From NCBI RefSeq assembly GCF_900141745.1, contig NZ_FSRM01000001.1:372001-436000 (forward strand): 64,000 bases of DNA, given 5' to 3'. The notes under the pieces are model-generated. The model saw only the letters and a program-made list of their open reading frames with translations. It was not told the DNA's origin and did not search any database. Positions 36,910 through 46,104 of the stretch are shown here, in pieces. Source of the DNA: Paraburkholderia phenazinium. GTDB taxonomy: Bacteria; Pseudomonadota; Gammaproteobacteria; Burkholderiales; Burkholderiaceae. Both the position numbers and the translations under genes were made by a program. Positions within the stretch are counted from its first letter, which is position 1; every line of letters begins with the position of its first letter.

Positions 36910-37605
36910 CTAAAGCGCCTGAATGCCCAGGATAATCACCGCAGCGATCGAGGACATGAAAATCACCGCTCCGATCGTGCGTCTGCGGTTCAGTTCGGTC
37001 CACAAAATCACACCGCTCAACGACAGCAGAATCATGCTACCGGCCGCCGAATCGGCAAGCAGAATCCAGCCGACGCCCGCCCCCGTCGAGCGATGCAAAC
37101 CTTCGAGCGTCGCAACGAGGCCTTGATCGCGTCGCTCGACGCTAACAAACGTGCCGCCCTTCCAGTAGTCCGCACTGACGAGATAGTTCGGCGCGTTGAA
37201 GCGCACCTCCCAATGCTCCGGTTGAATGACCGACTGATCGCCCCACGTGACTGGGCCGGACGGATCACGCGTGACGCGCTCCGCGGGCCGGTCGAGTTTC
37301 AGTTCGGTACGCAGCCAGCCGGCCAGTTCGCGCGGCGTCCTGAACTGCGCCGCATCCACAGGCATCTGCACGGTCGAAACGACCGGACCGCCGACCTTGA
37401 TCTTCATCGTTGCGCGATGATTCTGCAGAAAACCGGTCACACCGAACAGCAAACCCAGCACCGCACCCCACAGACCGATCCAGCCGTGCACCTTGCGCAG
37501 CCATTTGAGAAAGGTGCTGCGAAACGAACGCGAGCCGCTGGCGCGGGATCGAGTCCGGTCTTTGAATTCCGTATTTGCGCCGGTACGGGTCGTGAGGTCG
37601 TTCAT
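36910..37605 (-). CDS. PepSY-associated membrane protein
   Basis: 231 residues. A hydrophobic first segment (L-R-K-V-H-G-W-I-G-L-W-G-A-V-L-G-L-L-F-G-V-T-G-F) matches PepSY-TM proteins, then about 120 periplasmic residues with a PepSY-like fold (E-V-R-F-N-A-P-N-Y-L-V-S-A-D) and two C-terminal segments. Such proteins often sit beside TonB-dependent siderophore receptors and take part in iron release or reduction. It begins 14 bases after the receptor stop, so it is probably in the same Fur-controlled unit. Confidence 0.87.
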   Translation of the reverse strand: MNDLTTRTGANTEFKDRTRSRASGSRSFRSTFLKWLRKVHGWIGLWGAVLGLLFGVTGFLQNHRATMKIKVGGPVVSTVQMPVDAAQFRTPRELAGWLRTELKLDRPAERVTRDPSGPVTWGDQSVIQPEHWEVRFNAPNYLVSADYWKGGTFVSVERRDQGLVATLEGLHRSTGAGVGWILLADSAAGSMILLSLSGVILWTELNRRRTIGAVIFMSSIAAVIILGIQAL

Positions 37606-37619
37606 CGGATACCTGTTGA

Positions 37620-39830
37620 TCAAAAGTCGATGGTGGATGTGAGTTCGAGCGTGCGGCCGAGGCCGACCGCGAGCTGATTCGAACCCGCCGCGCTCCAGTA
37701 GCGCTTGTTGGTGGCGTTTTCCAGATTCGCCTGGAACGACACGCGCTTGCCGTACACACGCGTCGCGTAACGCAAGCCCGCGGTGTAAATCGTGGCGCCG
37801 CCGATCCACGCCTGATCGGCGCTGTTCACCGGACGCGGCCCCACGTAGTACATCCCGCCGTTGACCGACAGGCCTGCGAGCACCGGCACGCGATATTCGG
37901 CGAACAGACTCGCCGTGACGTGCGGTGTGTTTTCCGGCGTCTTGCCGACCAGCGTCGAATCCGACGAGTCGAGTTGCTTCGCGTCGAGATAGACCGTCGA
38001 CGCCGTCAACGAAATGTCCTTCGTCACATCGCCCTGCACCGAAAACTCGATGCCGCGAAAACGTGCGTTGCCGTCCATGACGTAGACGTTGTCGGCATTC
38101 GTATCGGCCGAGGGCTGACGCAGATTGAAGAGCGCGAGCGACACCAGCGCACGGTCCGCCAGCCGGGTGCGGACGCCCACTTCCTCCTGCCGGCTCACGG
38201 CCGCTGGCAGGATCTGATTGGCGTTTGCAGCCGTGGACGGTGCACTGCCGGCCGACTCGAGCGCCTCGACGTAGCTCGCATAGACGCTCGTGTTGGGCGT
38301 GAGGCGATAGCTGAGGCTGCCGGACGGCGACGTCCTGTTGATGTCCTGGCTCGGCGTGCCCAGCTGCGAACTCATATATTCGGAGCGGCGCACGCCAGCG
38401 ATGAATTGCAGACGCGAGGTCAGGTCGACCTGGTCGAACAGGTACACGCCGCTGTTGCGGATGTGCTGCGCGTAGAACTGCTTCGGCGTGCCGCTCGCGG
38501 TCAGCTTCGTGATCGACACGGGGTCGTAGAGATTCTGGCTCGCTGTGTAGAAGTAGGTCGTGAAGTCCGGCTGGAACAACCAGTTCTGCATGACGCCGGC
38601 CGTCAGCGTGTGACCGATCGGGCCCGTCTTGAACGCACCGGTCGTTTCGAGCCGCACGTTTTTGTTCTCGTACATCTGGCCGTTCTGCTCGCTGGCTTGC
38701 AAGCTGCCGGCGCCCGTCGCAACGCTGTACTTCTGGAACACCCAGGCCCAACGGTCCCGCCGTGTGATCGACTGGCCGATCGAGAAGTCCACGTTCCAGT
38801 TTTCGGACAGCGCGTAGTCGGCGCGCAGCAGCTGGGTATCGGCGCTCGATCTGGTCGGATGCGCGTTGCTGACCAGCAGCTTCGACGGATCGGGTATCGC
38901 CGGCAGGGTGATAACGCCGTTCTTTGCGGTGAGCGGCACGATACCCGCCTGTTCAACGATGCTCGATTCGACGTGCTCGAAGTCGTATTGCAGCTTGAGC
39001 TTGCTGTTCAGTTTCCAGTCGAGCGCGGCACTGACAAACTTGCGGTAGCCGCGATCGCCGTCAATCGGCGTCTCGACGTGTTCGTCCATCGCGTTGACGC
39101 GAATGCCGAACTGGTTGTCCTGTCCGAAGCGCCGGGAGAGATCGACCGCGACGCCGTACGAACCGTTCGAGTCGGCGAGCGCCGTCACGCTCGTGACGGG
39201 CTCGACGCCCGCCCGCTTCATGACCATGTTGACGACGCCGGCTGGAACGGTGAAGCCGTAGTAGAGCGCCGACGCGCCCTTCAGGACTTCGACGCGCTCC
39301 TTGTCTTCCATCGGCATCCAGACGTTGTTGTCGATCGGCAGGATGCCGTCGATGTAGTAGCTCGAGCGGTTGTCGAGCGCGATGCCGCGGATCGCGAGAT
39401 TGTCGTACGCCAGACCGTTCAACTGCAGGCGAGTTACGCCGGCTACGTTGCGCAGCGCGTCGTAGAGACCGGTATCGCCTTGGGCGTCCATCACATCGCG
39501 CGTCACCACGTTGACGGTTGCGGGCACGTCGAGCGCGTCGAGGCCCTTGTAGGGGCCGGTTTCGATGCTCGAGGGAGCGAAATGTTTGGACTTCTCGCTG
39601 ATGACTTTCACCGGGGCGAGTTGGCTGGCGTTGTCCGCGGTGGTGCTTGCGGTGGCTTTCGCGCCACTTTTGACGCTGCTGTCTGCGTTTGCTTTCGCGG
39701 TGCTGTCGGGCGTCTCGGCCGTGTCCGCCGCCTGCGCGGAAGTGGTGATCACGCTCGCCGCGAGTAGTGTGCCGATCCAGTTTCGTCTACGTCGAGTCGC
39801 CAAAAGGTTGTACCGCATACCGCCATGCAT
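37620..39830 (-). CDS. TonB-dependent siderophore receptor
   Basis: 736 residues. Signal peptide ends near T-S-A-Q-A (residue 34). A plug domain follows (about 80-230: P-A-T-V-N-V-V-T-R-D-V-M-D-A-Q; L-R-N-V-A-G-V-T-R; I-R-G-I-A-L-D-N-R) and then a beta barrel ending in S-T-I-D-F with the terminal Phe. It resembles the FhuA/FhuE/ferrioxamine-type receptors, but the siderophore is unknown. The ATG at 39830 is used; an ATG four codons further in is possible. A Fur box lies 80 bases upstream. Confidence 0.92.
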   Translation of the reverse strand: MHGGMRYNLLATRRRRNWIGTLLAASVITTSAQAADTAETPDSTAKANADSSVKSGAKATASTTADNASQLAPVKVISEKSKHFAPSSIETGPYKGLDALDVPATVNVVTRDVMDAQGDTGLYDALRNVAGVTRLQLNGLAYDNLAIRGIALDNRSSYYIDGILPIDNNVWMPMEDKERVEVLKGASALYYGFTVPAGVVNMVMKRAGVEPVTSVTALADSNGSYGVAVDLSRRFGQDNQFGIRVNAMDEHVETPIDGDRGYRKFVSAALDWKLNSKLKLQYDFEHVESSIVEQAGIVPLTAKNGVITLPAIPDPSKLLVSNAHPTRSSADTQLLRADYALSENWNVDFSIGQSITRRDRWAWVFQKYSVATGAGSLQASEQNGQMYENKNVRLETTGAFKTGPIGHTLTAGVMQNWLFQPDFTTYFYTASQNLYDPVSITKLTASGTPKQFYAQHIRNSGVYLFDQVDLTSRLQFIAGVRRSEYMSSQLGTPSQDINRTSPSGSLSYRLTPNTSVYASYVEALESAGSAPSTAANANQILPAAVSRQEEVGVRTRLADRALVSLALFNLRQPSADTNADNVYVMDGNARFRGIEFSVQGDVTKDISLTASTVYLDAKQLDSSDSTLVGKTPENTPHVTASLFAEYRVPVLAGLSVNGGMYYVGPRPVNSADQAWIGGATIYTAGLRYATRVYGKRVSFQANLENATNKRYWSAAGSNQLAVGLGRTLELTSTIDF

Positions 39831-39910
39831 GAAGATTTTCCCCGTACCGAACGCCAGCTCGGCGCGATACGGACCGGTTTGGACCATGGTGCGCCGGAAA
39901 TATTACGAAT

Positions 39911-39929
39911 ATTAATGCGAATCATTATC
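39911..39929 (-). promoter_or_regulatory. Fur box upstream of the siderophore receptor gene
   Basis: On the minus strand, GATAATGATTCGCATTAAT matches the 19-bp Fur consensus at 14 positions. It lies about 80 bases before the receptor start in an AT-rich spacer (39831-40143). Iron-dependent repression of receptor and PepSY gene is therefore expected. Confidence 0.8.
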
Positions 39930-40143
39930 GTTTGAAAGTAAATTGGATGCAACCTTTCTGAACGATGACGAGGATTTTCGATGGGGCGCGGGTGGGTGCT
40001 TGCCGGTTGACGACTCAGCTGGCGGCAGCTCGTCTCGCGGCAAATGTCCGCGCAAACATGTTCCGAATCTGCGGATGGCTGCTTATAGTGGAGCCGTGCG
40101 AGCTTCCTTCTTCAGGACAGGCACCTTCGACAGGGACAGCGAA

Positions 40144-40482
40144 ATGACTACTTCTTCCGAGCTGGTGAACAGTCCGCAGGACGCGACGCCGGAGTCTCTG
40201 CTGGCTCTGATCAAATACCTCGACCTCGCGCTGGACAAAGGGAAGTCCGTCGTGATGATGCGGCACGAGGCCGGGGTGTGTTCAGTTTATGTTGGTGACC
40301 CGGGGGATGAGGAGAATCCGTTGGGTCGCCAGGGAACTATCGCAGTAGGCGTGGCTGACGAGATACTTGAACTGACGCGAGCTGGGGTGAACAGGCTAGA
40401 GGTCGGGGATCAGGTGTATCGGTTTGTTCGGAGTTTTACGCATGTTGCAAGCGTGGGGGCAGTGGTCTTTGGGCCGGCTTAG
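40144..40482 (+). CDS. Hypothetical protein, 112 residues
   Basis: Starts MTTSSELVNSPQDATPESLL; a longer in-frame reading from 39943 runs through the receptor promoter and is not used. Contents: a helix L-L-A-L-I-K-Y-L-D-L-A-L-D-K, beta-type stretches with V-V-M-M-R-H-E-A-G-V-C-S-V-Y-V-G and G-D-Q-V-Y-R-F-V-R-S-F. No family recognised. It ends about 50 bases from the candidate left end of the transposon-like element. Confidence 0.65.
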   Translation: MTTSSELVNSPQDATPESLLALIKYLDLALDKGKSVVMMRHEAGVCSVYVGDPGDEENPLGRQGTIAVGVADEILELTRAGVNRLEVGDQVYRFVRSFTHVASVGAVVFGPA

Positions 40483-40530
40483 GAGCACGCCGACCGAGGT
40501 CAGCGCGCGCTCCGATACTGGCAGGTTCTA

Positions 40531-40590
40531 ACAATTGCCCTTAAAGGCGCTAATTGTCCTTAAGGATTCGAAAAATCCTTATAAATCAAT
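40531..40590 (+). repeat. Candidate left-end transposase-binding repeats
   Basis: Read on the minus strand there are three successive ~20-bp imperfect copies: a TATAAGGATTTTTCG unit, CCTTAAGGACAATTAGCG and CCTTTAAGGGCAATTGTTAG. Each has the core T-A/T-A-A-G-G followed by A/T. Clustered ~20-bp repeats are typical of TnsB-binding sites at Tn7-like ends. A matching site in opposite orientation lies at 51082-51103. Confidence 0.5.
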
Positions 40591-40696
40591 GGCACTTCCC
40601 GCCTCCAACACCGCGACCGAGAATGAGCCCACGTTGCACCCGAAAAAATTCGCTCAGTTGGCGCAGTTCGAATAGTTATGCTTAAGCACGGGCTCG

Positions 40697-42319
40697 TCAG
40701 GCTGCGCTTTGGTCAGCGCCGGTGGGCTCGCTTCCATAATCGCTATGCGCGAGGTGTGAAAACCTGGCCGCGGCCTGAGAAATCTTCCGCTTCGAAACCG
40801 GATTGATAACATCAATCGGCGCCGCCGTCGGATGCTCCAGGAAGTGCTGCTTCACGACCCCTTGAAGGTCCGGGAATCTCTTCACCGACTCTTCGATGTC
40901 TCGAGCGAGCATGACTTTAACGGTGTAGAGGTTCGGGCGCACGGTCGCCTGCACTTCCGCGATTCTTCTTTGAGCTTCCGCAGAAAGCTCTCCAGTGAGC
41001 CAGAGTTCGAAGGTGAGCTTGAGATTCTGGAACTCCGGATTATCGTTCGTCTGTTTCCGGACGTTCGGGATGCGCTTGGTCAGCCAGGCCTCAATTTCGT
41101 TGTCTGGCAATAGGTTGCCAGGTATTAGCCCTTTGCATTCAATGAATCGAATCTCCTGGCGTGGCACAACTACCCGGACGTCGACTTCCGCAATGTCTTT
41201 GCCGTCCTTGCGATAAATCTTGTTCATGTCGATGCTAGCGCCGGCCACCGACCTTCGCATAACATCTGCGACGACGAATTCGAACAGCGCCCCGCGGAGC
41301 GTGCCGGCTGCACCCTCGACCTTGCCGAGCTTTTCGAACAACCTAGAGAACTTCTCGGGGTCGATTGCTTGTGTTGCTACTTGCGCAAGCGTGGCGGTCA
41401 ATTCCATCAGCGCACGGGCCACGTCGGTACCGAACAACGACTCTGTTGTCGCGGGGATGATTCCTTCGCGGCGGATTGCGTCGAGGGCTTCGCGGCTGTA
41501 TTGGTGGGCGACGAAGAATTGCAGGGTGCGAGTTTTATGCACCTGGCGTAGCGTTTTGCACTTGTAGATGAACGGCAGGAGGTCGCTCAACCCGACCTCC
41601 TCCTTCAAGAGCACGTCCAAAACCATGAAACCGGGATTCGGGCGACCGTTACTCCAAGTTGCCAGTGCACTGACATATGACGGCGCCGTCAAATCCCACT
41701 GAAAAATGGAGACAGTAGGTGCGGCACCCTGTTGGTTGCTCCGCTGCTTAAATGTCCCGTAGCTACCGAACGCAAGTCTTGCCGCCCAGTCCTGAACAGA
41801 CTGGAGCAGCACGGTCTCAGCAATCAGTCGAGCGCGGACTTCAGGGAGCAGTTCTTCGAGAGAGGCGTCCTTCTTCGCGAAAGCAAAGCACTCGCCTAAA
41901 CCAGGTACCTCGATGGTCTGAAACAGCTCAGTGGCCACAAGGTCCTGCCAAACACGTTCGAAGGAGATTTGGCGGTCGCCGGACGAGATACCTGCCGCAG
42001 ATGCGAGGTGTGCCAGCGGAAGAAGGCCGCCACGCGCTCTGAGAGCTCGAATCACTCGCGCATATGCACCGTTACCTTCCTCGAGCGCCTCGGCTAATCG
42101 CCTCCAGAATTTATCGCTCCCGTATTGCGCCGCCGTATACAGGAACTTTGCCTTGCGCGCGAACGGCAGTTTCAGCTCGCGTACCGACTTGCTTCGTCGT
42201 TCGACTTTCTTTCTCGCTGCCGCCGGCGTGATGCCCAGCCATTTTTCAAGGCCGACAGCAAGCTGGCCGCTCAACTGCGGCCCCTCACTAGACAGCAGTT
42301 CAAGTACGTGGTCACGCAT
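40697..42319 (-). CDS. Predicted DNA-binding PD-(D/E)XK nuclease-like protein
   Basis: 540 residues. The N-terminal ~150 residues contain two winged-HTH-like parts: L-S-G-Q-L-A-V-G-L-E-K-W-L-G-I-T-P-A-A-A-R-K-K-V-E-R (17-41) and G-G-L-L-P-L-A-H-L-A-S-A-A-G (97-110). A C-terminal part has the order of the restriction-endonuclease fold: E347 (A-L-F-E-F-V-V), D380 (A-E-V-D-V-R-V) and E394-x-K396 (F-I-E-C-K-G). It has its own AT-rich promoter and AAGGA site, 322 bases beyond tnsB, so it may be cargo (for example defence) or an accessory factor of the element. No named family recognised. Confidence 0.7.
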   Translation of the reverse strand: MRDHVLELLSSEGPQLSGQLAVGLEKWLGITPAAARKKVERRSKSVRELKLPFARKAKFLYTAAQYGSDKFWRRLAEALEEGNGAYARVIRALRARGGLLPLAHLASAAGISSGDRQISFERVWQDLVATELFQTIEVPGLGECFAFAKKDASLEELLPEVRARLIAETVLLQSVQDWAARLAFGSYGTFKQRSNQQGAAPTVSIFQWDLTAPSYVSALATWSNGRPNPGFMVLDVLLKEEVGLSDLLPFIYKCKTLRQVHKTRTLQFFVAHQYSREALDAIRREGIIPATTESLFGTDVARALMELTATLAQVATQAIDPEKFSRLFEKLGKVEGAAGTLRGALFEFVVADVMRRSVAGASIDMNKIYRKDGKDIAEVDVRVVVPRQEIRFIECKGLIPGNLLPDNEIEAWLTKRIPNVRKQTNDNPEFQNLKLTFELWLTGELSAEAQRRIAEVQATVRPNLYTVKVMLARDIEESVKRFPDLQGVVKQHFLEHPTAAPIDVINPVSKRKISQAAARFSHLAHSDYGSEPTGADQSAA

Positions 42320-42641
42320 TGCTCATTCCTTGTCACAGAGCGCTATTTATAATGATAGGGCGGCGTGACTTGGGCTCGCAAATTTTTTGTTCGAGATGAA
42401 AAAATATCGTTTAAAAACAATTGCTTGCTAAATATTTTTGACATCGCGAGGCGAAGGGCTGCCCAAAATGCCGTCACAGTTCAGGCGACGACTTATCGGT
42501 AGGGGCCCAACGGTGCCTCCCCGGAAGCCTACCGGCCGCGTCGGAAGCGTGCGGTCGAACGGCCCCGGCCCTGCGGTAAGCGTTGAGAAGCTCACTGGAG
42601 TACGGGCACGCGGCCCCGCTTAGAGAAGCAGGGCGCGACGC
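42320..42641. promoter_or_regulatory. AT-rich spacer with promoter of the nuclease-like gene
   Basis: 322 bp. Near 42344-42350 the minus strand reads TATAAAT, a good -10 about 25 bases before the ATG. A tract with many A/T runs lies at about 42380-42440. The part from 42450 to 42640 is GC-rich with several short inverted repeats and no recognised gene; it may include the 3' end of the tns transcript. Confidence 0.5.
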
Positions 42642-45056
42642 CTACGCGCCAAGGCGCTGCGACGCGGCGCGCAAATGTGCGGCCAAAATTGCATCGTATT
42701 CATCGTCGAAATCAGCGTCGACGACGACCGTGCCATCTTCGGTGAGGAACACTTCCGACTTCACAGCCTCGAACTGCTCCTGTGCCTCGTCAACATTCGC
42801 TGTCGAACCCTCCGCTCTAGCAAAGCGCTTCCTATCCTGCCTCACCTTCGCGTTCTTGCGAGCTCCGCGAATCGTCTCGGCTTCGAGGACCGTATCGAGC
42901 GCCTTGTTCGAGCGCCGCTGGTGGTCGTCCACCTTCTTCTGCGCCTTGTTGGTGAGAGTGTTTGCCTTGTGGCGATGCCTACCTTGCTCAACCTCATCCT
43001 CTACCGCGAGTGCAGCGTCATCCCAGTTACGAAGCTCAAGAGCTTTCCAAGTGACTTTTTCGACCATGAACTCGTCTTCCCGCACAAGTCCCAACTCCCC
43101 GCGGTTGCCGCGATTGTCCCGCCACTGTAGCGTCGTTGCATGAACTCCGACACGCTTGTACTCGATTTTCATCTGCTCTGACTTGCTAGCCCGAGAAGCC
43201 ATAAAGTCATCGTAGTGGTCATCGAGTTCATCAGACCTCCACCGTTTCGAGAGGTAACCAACCTTCCCGCCGCGAACTGTACCGGGACACCACGGGATAA
43301 ACTTCTCCCAAGCCTCCTGCTCGGTCAGTTCGACCTTTTGGTCGCCGATGCGTGCGGCCTGGTGGTACCCCCAGAGAGTAGTCGGATTGATATGGTGGCA
43401 GCCGTTCATGCGCATGGTTTCGCTTCGCAGATGGCGCTTCTTCGAAAAGCGGTTGACGTGCTGGATAGCCACCAAGACCAACTCTTCCAATTGCTCGACC
43501 GTGATGGGCTTTTCCTTTCTTGCGCGGTCTCGAAGGTCTTTCGAAAGCAAGGCTTGTTGCCGCGTGTAGGCACCGGGAGCTTCTGACATCAACCGCAACA
43601 TGATGCCGTTCAGGCTCTCACCGGTTCCCTTTTTTTCGCCTGCTGCCGGGGGCGCCAAATACATGATGAGATGCATCTCCTTGCACGCCGTGGCGATAAC
43701 AGGGTCGCTTGCACCCGCGCCGTTATCGACGAAGACACCATCGATTGAACCGTGCACCAAGTCATTGACGTCGCGAAGGCCGAGTTCGCGTGCACGTTTG
43801 GCTTTGTCAATATAGATGGAAGCTATGCATCGCCGGAATGATTCATTGTCCTCTCCTCCCATCGCGATTTCATACCCGACCACAGCTCCCGTTCGCCGGG
43901 AAACCGCGAAAATGATGGTCACGAAGATGGGTTCAATCTTGCCGGCAACAAGCGCAGCAACAGGTACCTTGGCAACGAAGCCATCAACGTCAACGATTTC
44001 GAGACTCATGTCCAGAGTCAGGTGTGTCGCCTGCCCAGACTTCGAGGATAGATACTTTCGCGAAAGCCGACGGCCGAGTTGTCTTCGCTTGGCGTCGGTC
44101 GCTGCGAGGATGTATGTGTTGACGTGGTAGAGGAACTGCTTCCAACGGGGAATCAAGCGCTCGGGATACTTCCCATACTGGTCGCTCACCATCGCGCTGT
44201 ACGTATTGATGAGCGTCATCCTTTCGCCGATGTAGTATTTTTCGATAGCCACGACGAACTTGGCGAAGTCTGCCGGACGCACATGTGTTTTGCGCATCAT
44301 CCGTGGATGCCCCAAATACTCGGTCTTGTCGTCAGCGATTTTTTCCAACCGCGTTCTCGGGCCGGGGCGACGGGTGTTTACCGCTGTGCGCTGTTTGCCT
44401 CCCCCACCTCTAAGCGAGGTTCGTTTAATCAGTGCGCGCGGTACGCCACCGTAAGCGCAGTGTCTGTGGAAATACTCGAGGATTGTGGTCTGATAACCTG
44501 GTTGCTGTCCCATGTTCTGCCAGACGTGACGCAGCGCCTCCGCCCTGGCGGTCGGGTCGCTCAAGATGAACGGATTGAACATGTCCTTCGGCGCACCGTT
44601 GTAGTCGACCGTGACATCCGAATAGGCCTTGACGATAGACTTCCGACGCTCAAGGCCAACCAAGCTCGCCTCGGAGACAGGAATGGACTCTCTTTGGATT
44701 TCATCTGGCGTGAAGATGTCGGAGATGGAATAGACGTCGCTCAATGGGTCATCAGCGTCATCGAGATTCCAGCGTTCCCAATGCCCACCGCCATAGAGCG
44801 TGCTGCTTCCGCTTCCGGCCACCAGTCGGAGCACGTAGAGGTGGCGATTGTGCGCGTCCCACGTTACCGCCCGATAGAAGAAACCCCCGTTATCTCGTCT
44901 GCGGGCAAACAGTTTCATCGGAACCAGCCCGGAGGGCCAAGCTCGCCGATGGTAGCTTTCAATGATGCGCGCTGCGAAAGCTTCGTCCGTAATGATGCGA
45001 GGCGGAGGAACGGGCGAGCTCTCCTTCGCCGCGGGAGGCATGATATGCGAGCGCAT
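42642..45056 (-). CDS. tnsB: TnsB-like DDE transposase (Mu/integrase catalytic core)
   Basis: 804 residues from the ATG at 45056, which has AAGGAGA; the frame is open further upstream but overlaps tnsA. The catalytic core is intact: D356 (E-I-V-D-V), D444 (G-V-F-V-D-N-G) and E480 (G-T-G-E-S-L-N). The D-D spacing of 88 equals that of Tn7 TnsB and the D-E spacing is 36. HTH-type segments precede the core, and a basic tail with coiled-coil-like R/K/E-rich helices follows the C-terminal beta-barrel part. It would cut and join the 3' ends of the element. Fifty-two bases after tnsA. Confidence 0.88.
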   Translation of the reverse strand: MRSHIMPPAAKESSPVPPPRIITDEAFAARIIESYHRRAWPSGLVPMKLFARRRDNGGFFYRAVTWDAHNRHLYVLRLVAGSGSSTLYGGGHWERWNLDDADDPLSDVYSISDIFTPDEIQRESIPVSEASLVGLERRKSIVKAYSDVTVDYNGAPKDMFNPFILSDPTARAEALRHVWQNMGQQPGYQTTILEYFHRHCAYGGVPRALIKRTSLRGGGGKQRTAVNTRRPGPRTRLEKIADDKTEYLGHPRMMRKTHVRPADFAKFVVAIEKYYIGERMTLINTYSAMVSDQYGKYPERLIPRWKQFLYHVNTYILAATDAKRRQLGRRLSRKYLSSKSGQATHLTLDMSLEIVDVDGFVAKVPVAALVAGKIEPIFVTIIFAVSRRTGAVVGYEIAMGGEDNESFRRCIASIYIDKAKRARELGLRDVNDLVHGSIDGVFVDNGAGASDPVIATACKEMHLIMYLAPPAAGEKKGTGESLNGIMLRLMSEAPGAYTRQQALLSKDLRDRARKEKPITVEQLEELVLVAIQHVNRFSKKRHLRSETMRMNGCHHINPTTLWGYHQAARIGDQKVELTEQEAWEKFIPWCPGTVRGGKVGYLSKRWRSDELDDHYDDFMASRASKSEQMKIEYKRVGVHATTLQWRDNRGNRGELGLVREDEFMVEKVTWKALELRNWDDAALAVEDEVEQGRHRHKANTLTNKAQKKVDDHQRRSNKALDTVLEAETIRGARKNAKVRQDRKRFARAEGSTANVDEAQEQFEAVKSEVFLTEDGTVVVDADFDDEYDAILAAHLRAASQRLGA

Positions 45057-45108
45057 GAGTTTCTCCTTGAAGCACGGCCGGCTGAAGCGCCGGCCTGAAT
45101 GAAGAGGT

Positions 45109-46092
45109 TTAAGCGAGCGGAATCGAGAGTCGCGCGTCAACGCGCTTGGAGTGGTCCAACGTGACGAATCCGTGCGACACGGCCGACACGAAAAGATGAA
45201 CGGCCGTGTTCATGCTGACGCCCATGCTGCTTGCGCGGCGCTCCAGCACTGCGTGTAAGGTTCCGCGAACGCTGTGGGACATCAGGTTGTCTGCAAAACT
45301 TCGAGAAGGCTCGTACAGGTGGCGGACCTTCTGGCTCTTTGCCATTGACCACAGCGCGGCGAAGTTCCCGAGTTCTCGGCTCGGAATCGCGTTCGAACGC
45401 AGCATCTCCCACGTCCAGTGCCGGCCAGCGGAAAGCGTACGTTCCTTGATTGTCCGGTCCTCATCCTTCTTCTCAAGGACGTAACGGGCATGTTTAACGC
45501 TGACGACGTGGTAGCGCAGCGTGCGAAGCTTTGGATGCCAATACGTAAGCACCAAGTCAAACGTGAGCAGGTCCGAGCGGTTCATCTTCTTGCCACCGGC
45601 CAGCGCCCGTAGATACGCTTCGTCGGTGTAGTACGGATACTGCTCACGAATATCGACCACATATGGGTGGAACATCAACGCGAGCTGGATTGTGAATTCG
45701 CCCATCGATAGGGCCTGGAGTACCCGGTTTTCTTTCAAGCTTGGCAACACCCCGCGCGTGGCTAGTGATGGCGTCCGTGCTTCCAGTATCGATTCGTACC
45801 TCTCCCCAGTCTCCCAGTTGTATTCATCGAACGGCTCGACCTCAAGGCCTGGAGGCATCGCGAAGGGACGTGGCAAATCGAAGATATGGAAGTCGGTCTG
45901 CTCGATTAGCGTGGCGTGTTCTGGAGTGCAGCCAGAATTGGTCTGCTCAGCCTCAGACTTCGTCGCGGTGCTCGCAGTCTCACGGATATACGGCTGACGA
46001 CGATATCCCGAAGCCCGAGGCTTGCGGGGACGCTCTTCGTAAACGTCGACGGCGGGGTCGAACGCTGGTTGCTCATCCGGAAGTTTTCGCAT
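45109..46092 (-). CDS. tnsA: TnsA-like heteromeric transposase endonuclease subunit
   Basis: 327 residues. A segment with V-V-D-I-R-E-Q-Y-P (145-153) closely matches V-L-D-I-R-E-Q-F-P of Tn7 TnsA. Catalytic-site candidates are E132, D179 and K200, in the same order and near the same spacing as Tn7 E63, D114 and K132. Residue 198, two before the lysine, is Ser where Tn7 has Gln (Q130) and most relatives have Glu or Gln. TnsA cuts the 5' ends of the element so that it moves by cut-and-paste. The first ~90 residues are a variable, polar extension. GGAGG stands just before the ATG. Twelve bases after tniQ. Confidence 0.85.
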   Translation of the reverse strand: MRKLPDEQPAFDPAVDVYEERPRKPRASGYRRQPYIRETASTATKSEAEQTNSGCTPEHATLIEQTDFHIFDLPRPFAMPPGLEVEPFDEYNWETGERYESILEARTPSLATRGVLPSLKENRVLQALSMGEFTIQLALMFHPYVVDIREQYPYYTDEAYLRALAGGKKMNRSDLLTFDLVLTYWHPKLRTLRYHVVSVKHARYVLEKKDEDRTIKERTLSAGRHWTWEMLRSNAIPSRELGNFAALWSMAKSQKVRHLYEPSRSFADNLMSHSVRGTLHAVLERRASSMGVSMNTAVHLFVSAVSHGFVTLDHSKRVDARLSIPLA

Positions 46093-46104
46093 GACACGCC
46101 TCCA

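Noticed and set aside
36910..38751. 613-codon minus-strand open frame across the PepSY and receptor genes
   Set aside because: Only its last 231 codons make a PepSY protein; the rest is the shadow of the receptor gene in another frame and has no domain content.
37920..39767. 615-codon plus-strand open frame
   Set aside because: It is antisense to the TonB receptor gene, Arg/Val-rich and without any signal or fold; a high-GC shadow.
40483..40530. TGT-type terminus and 5-bp target duplication at the left edge of the element
   Set aside because: No TGT/ACA pair with matching 5-bp flanks could be found between the two sides, so no exact boundary is claimed.
42440..42640. Possible CRISPR-like or guide-RNA array beside tnsB
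   Set aside because: Only irregular short inverted repeats are present; no regularly spaced direct repeats were found anywhere in the window.
44079..45098. 339-codon plus-strand open frame
   Set aside because: Antisense to tnsB, no ribosome site, no domain; tnsB has its catalytic triad in the other strand.
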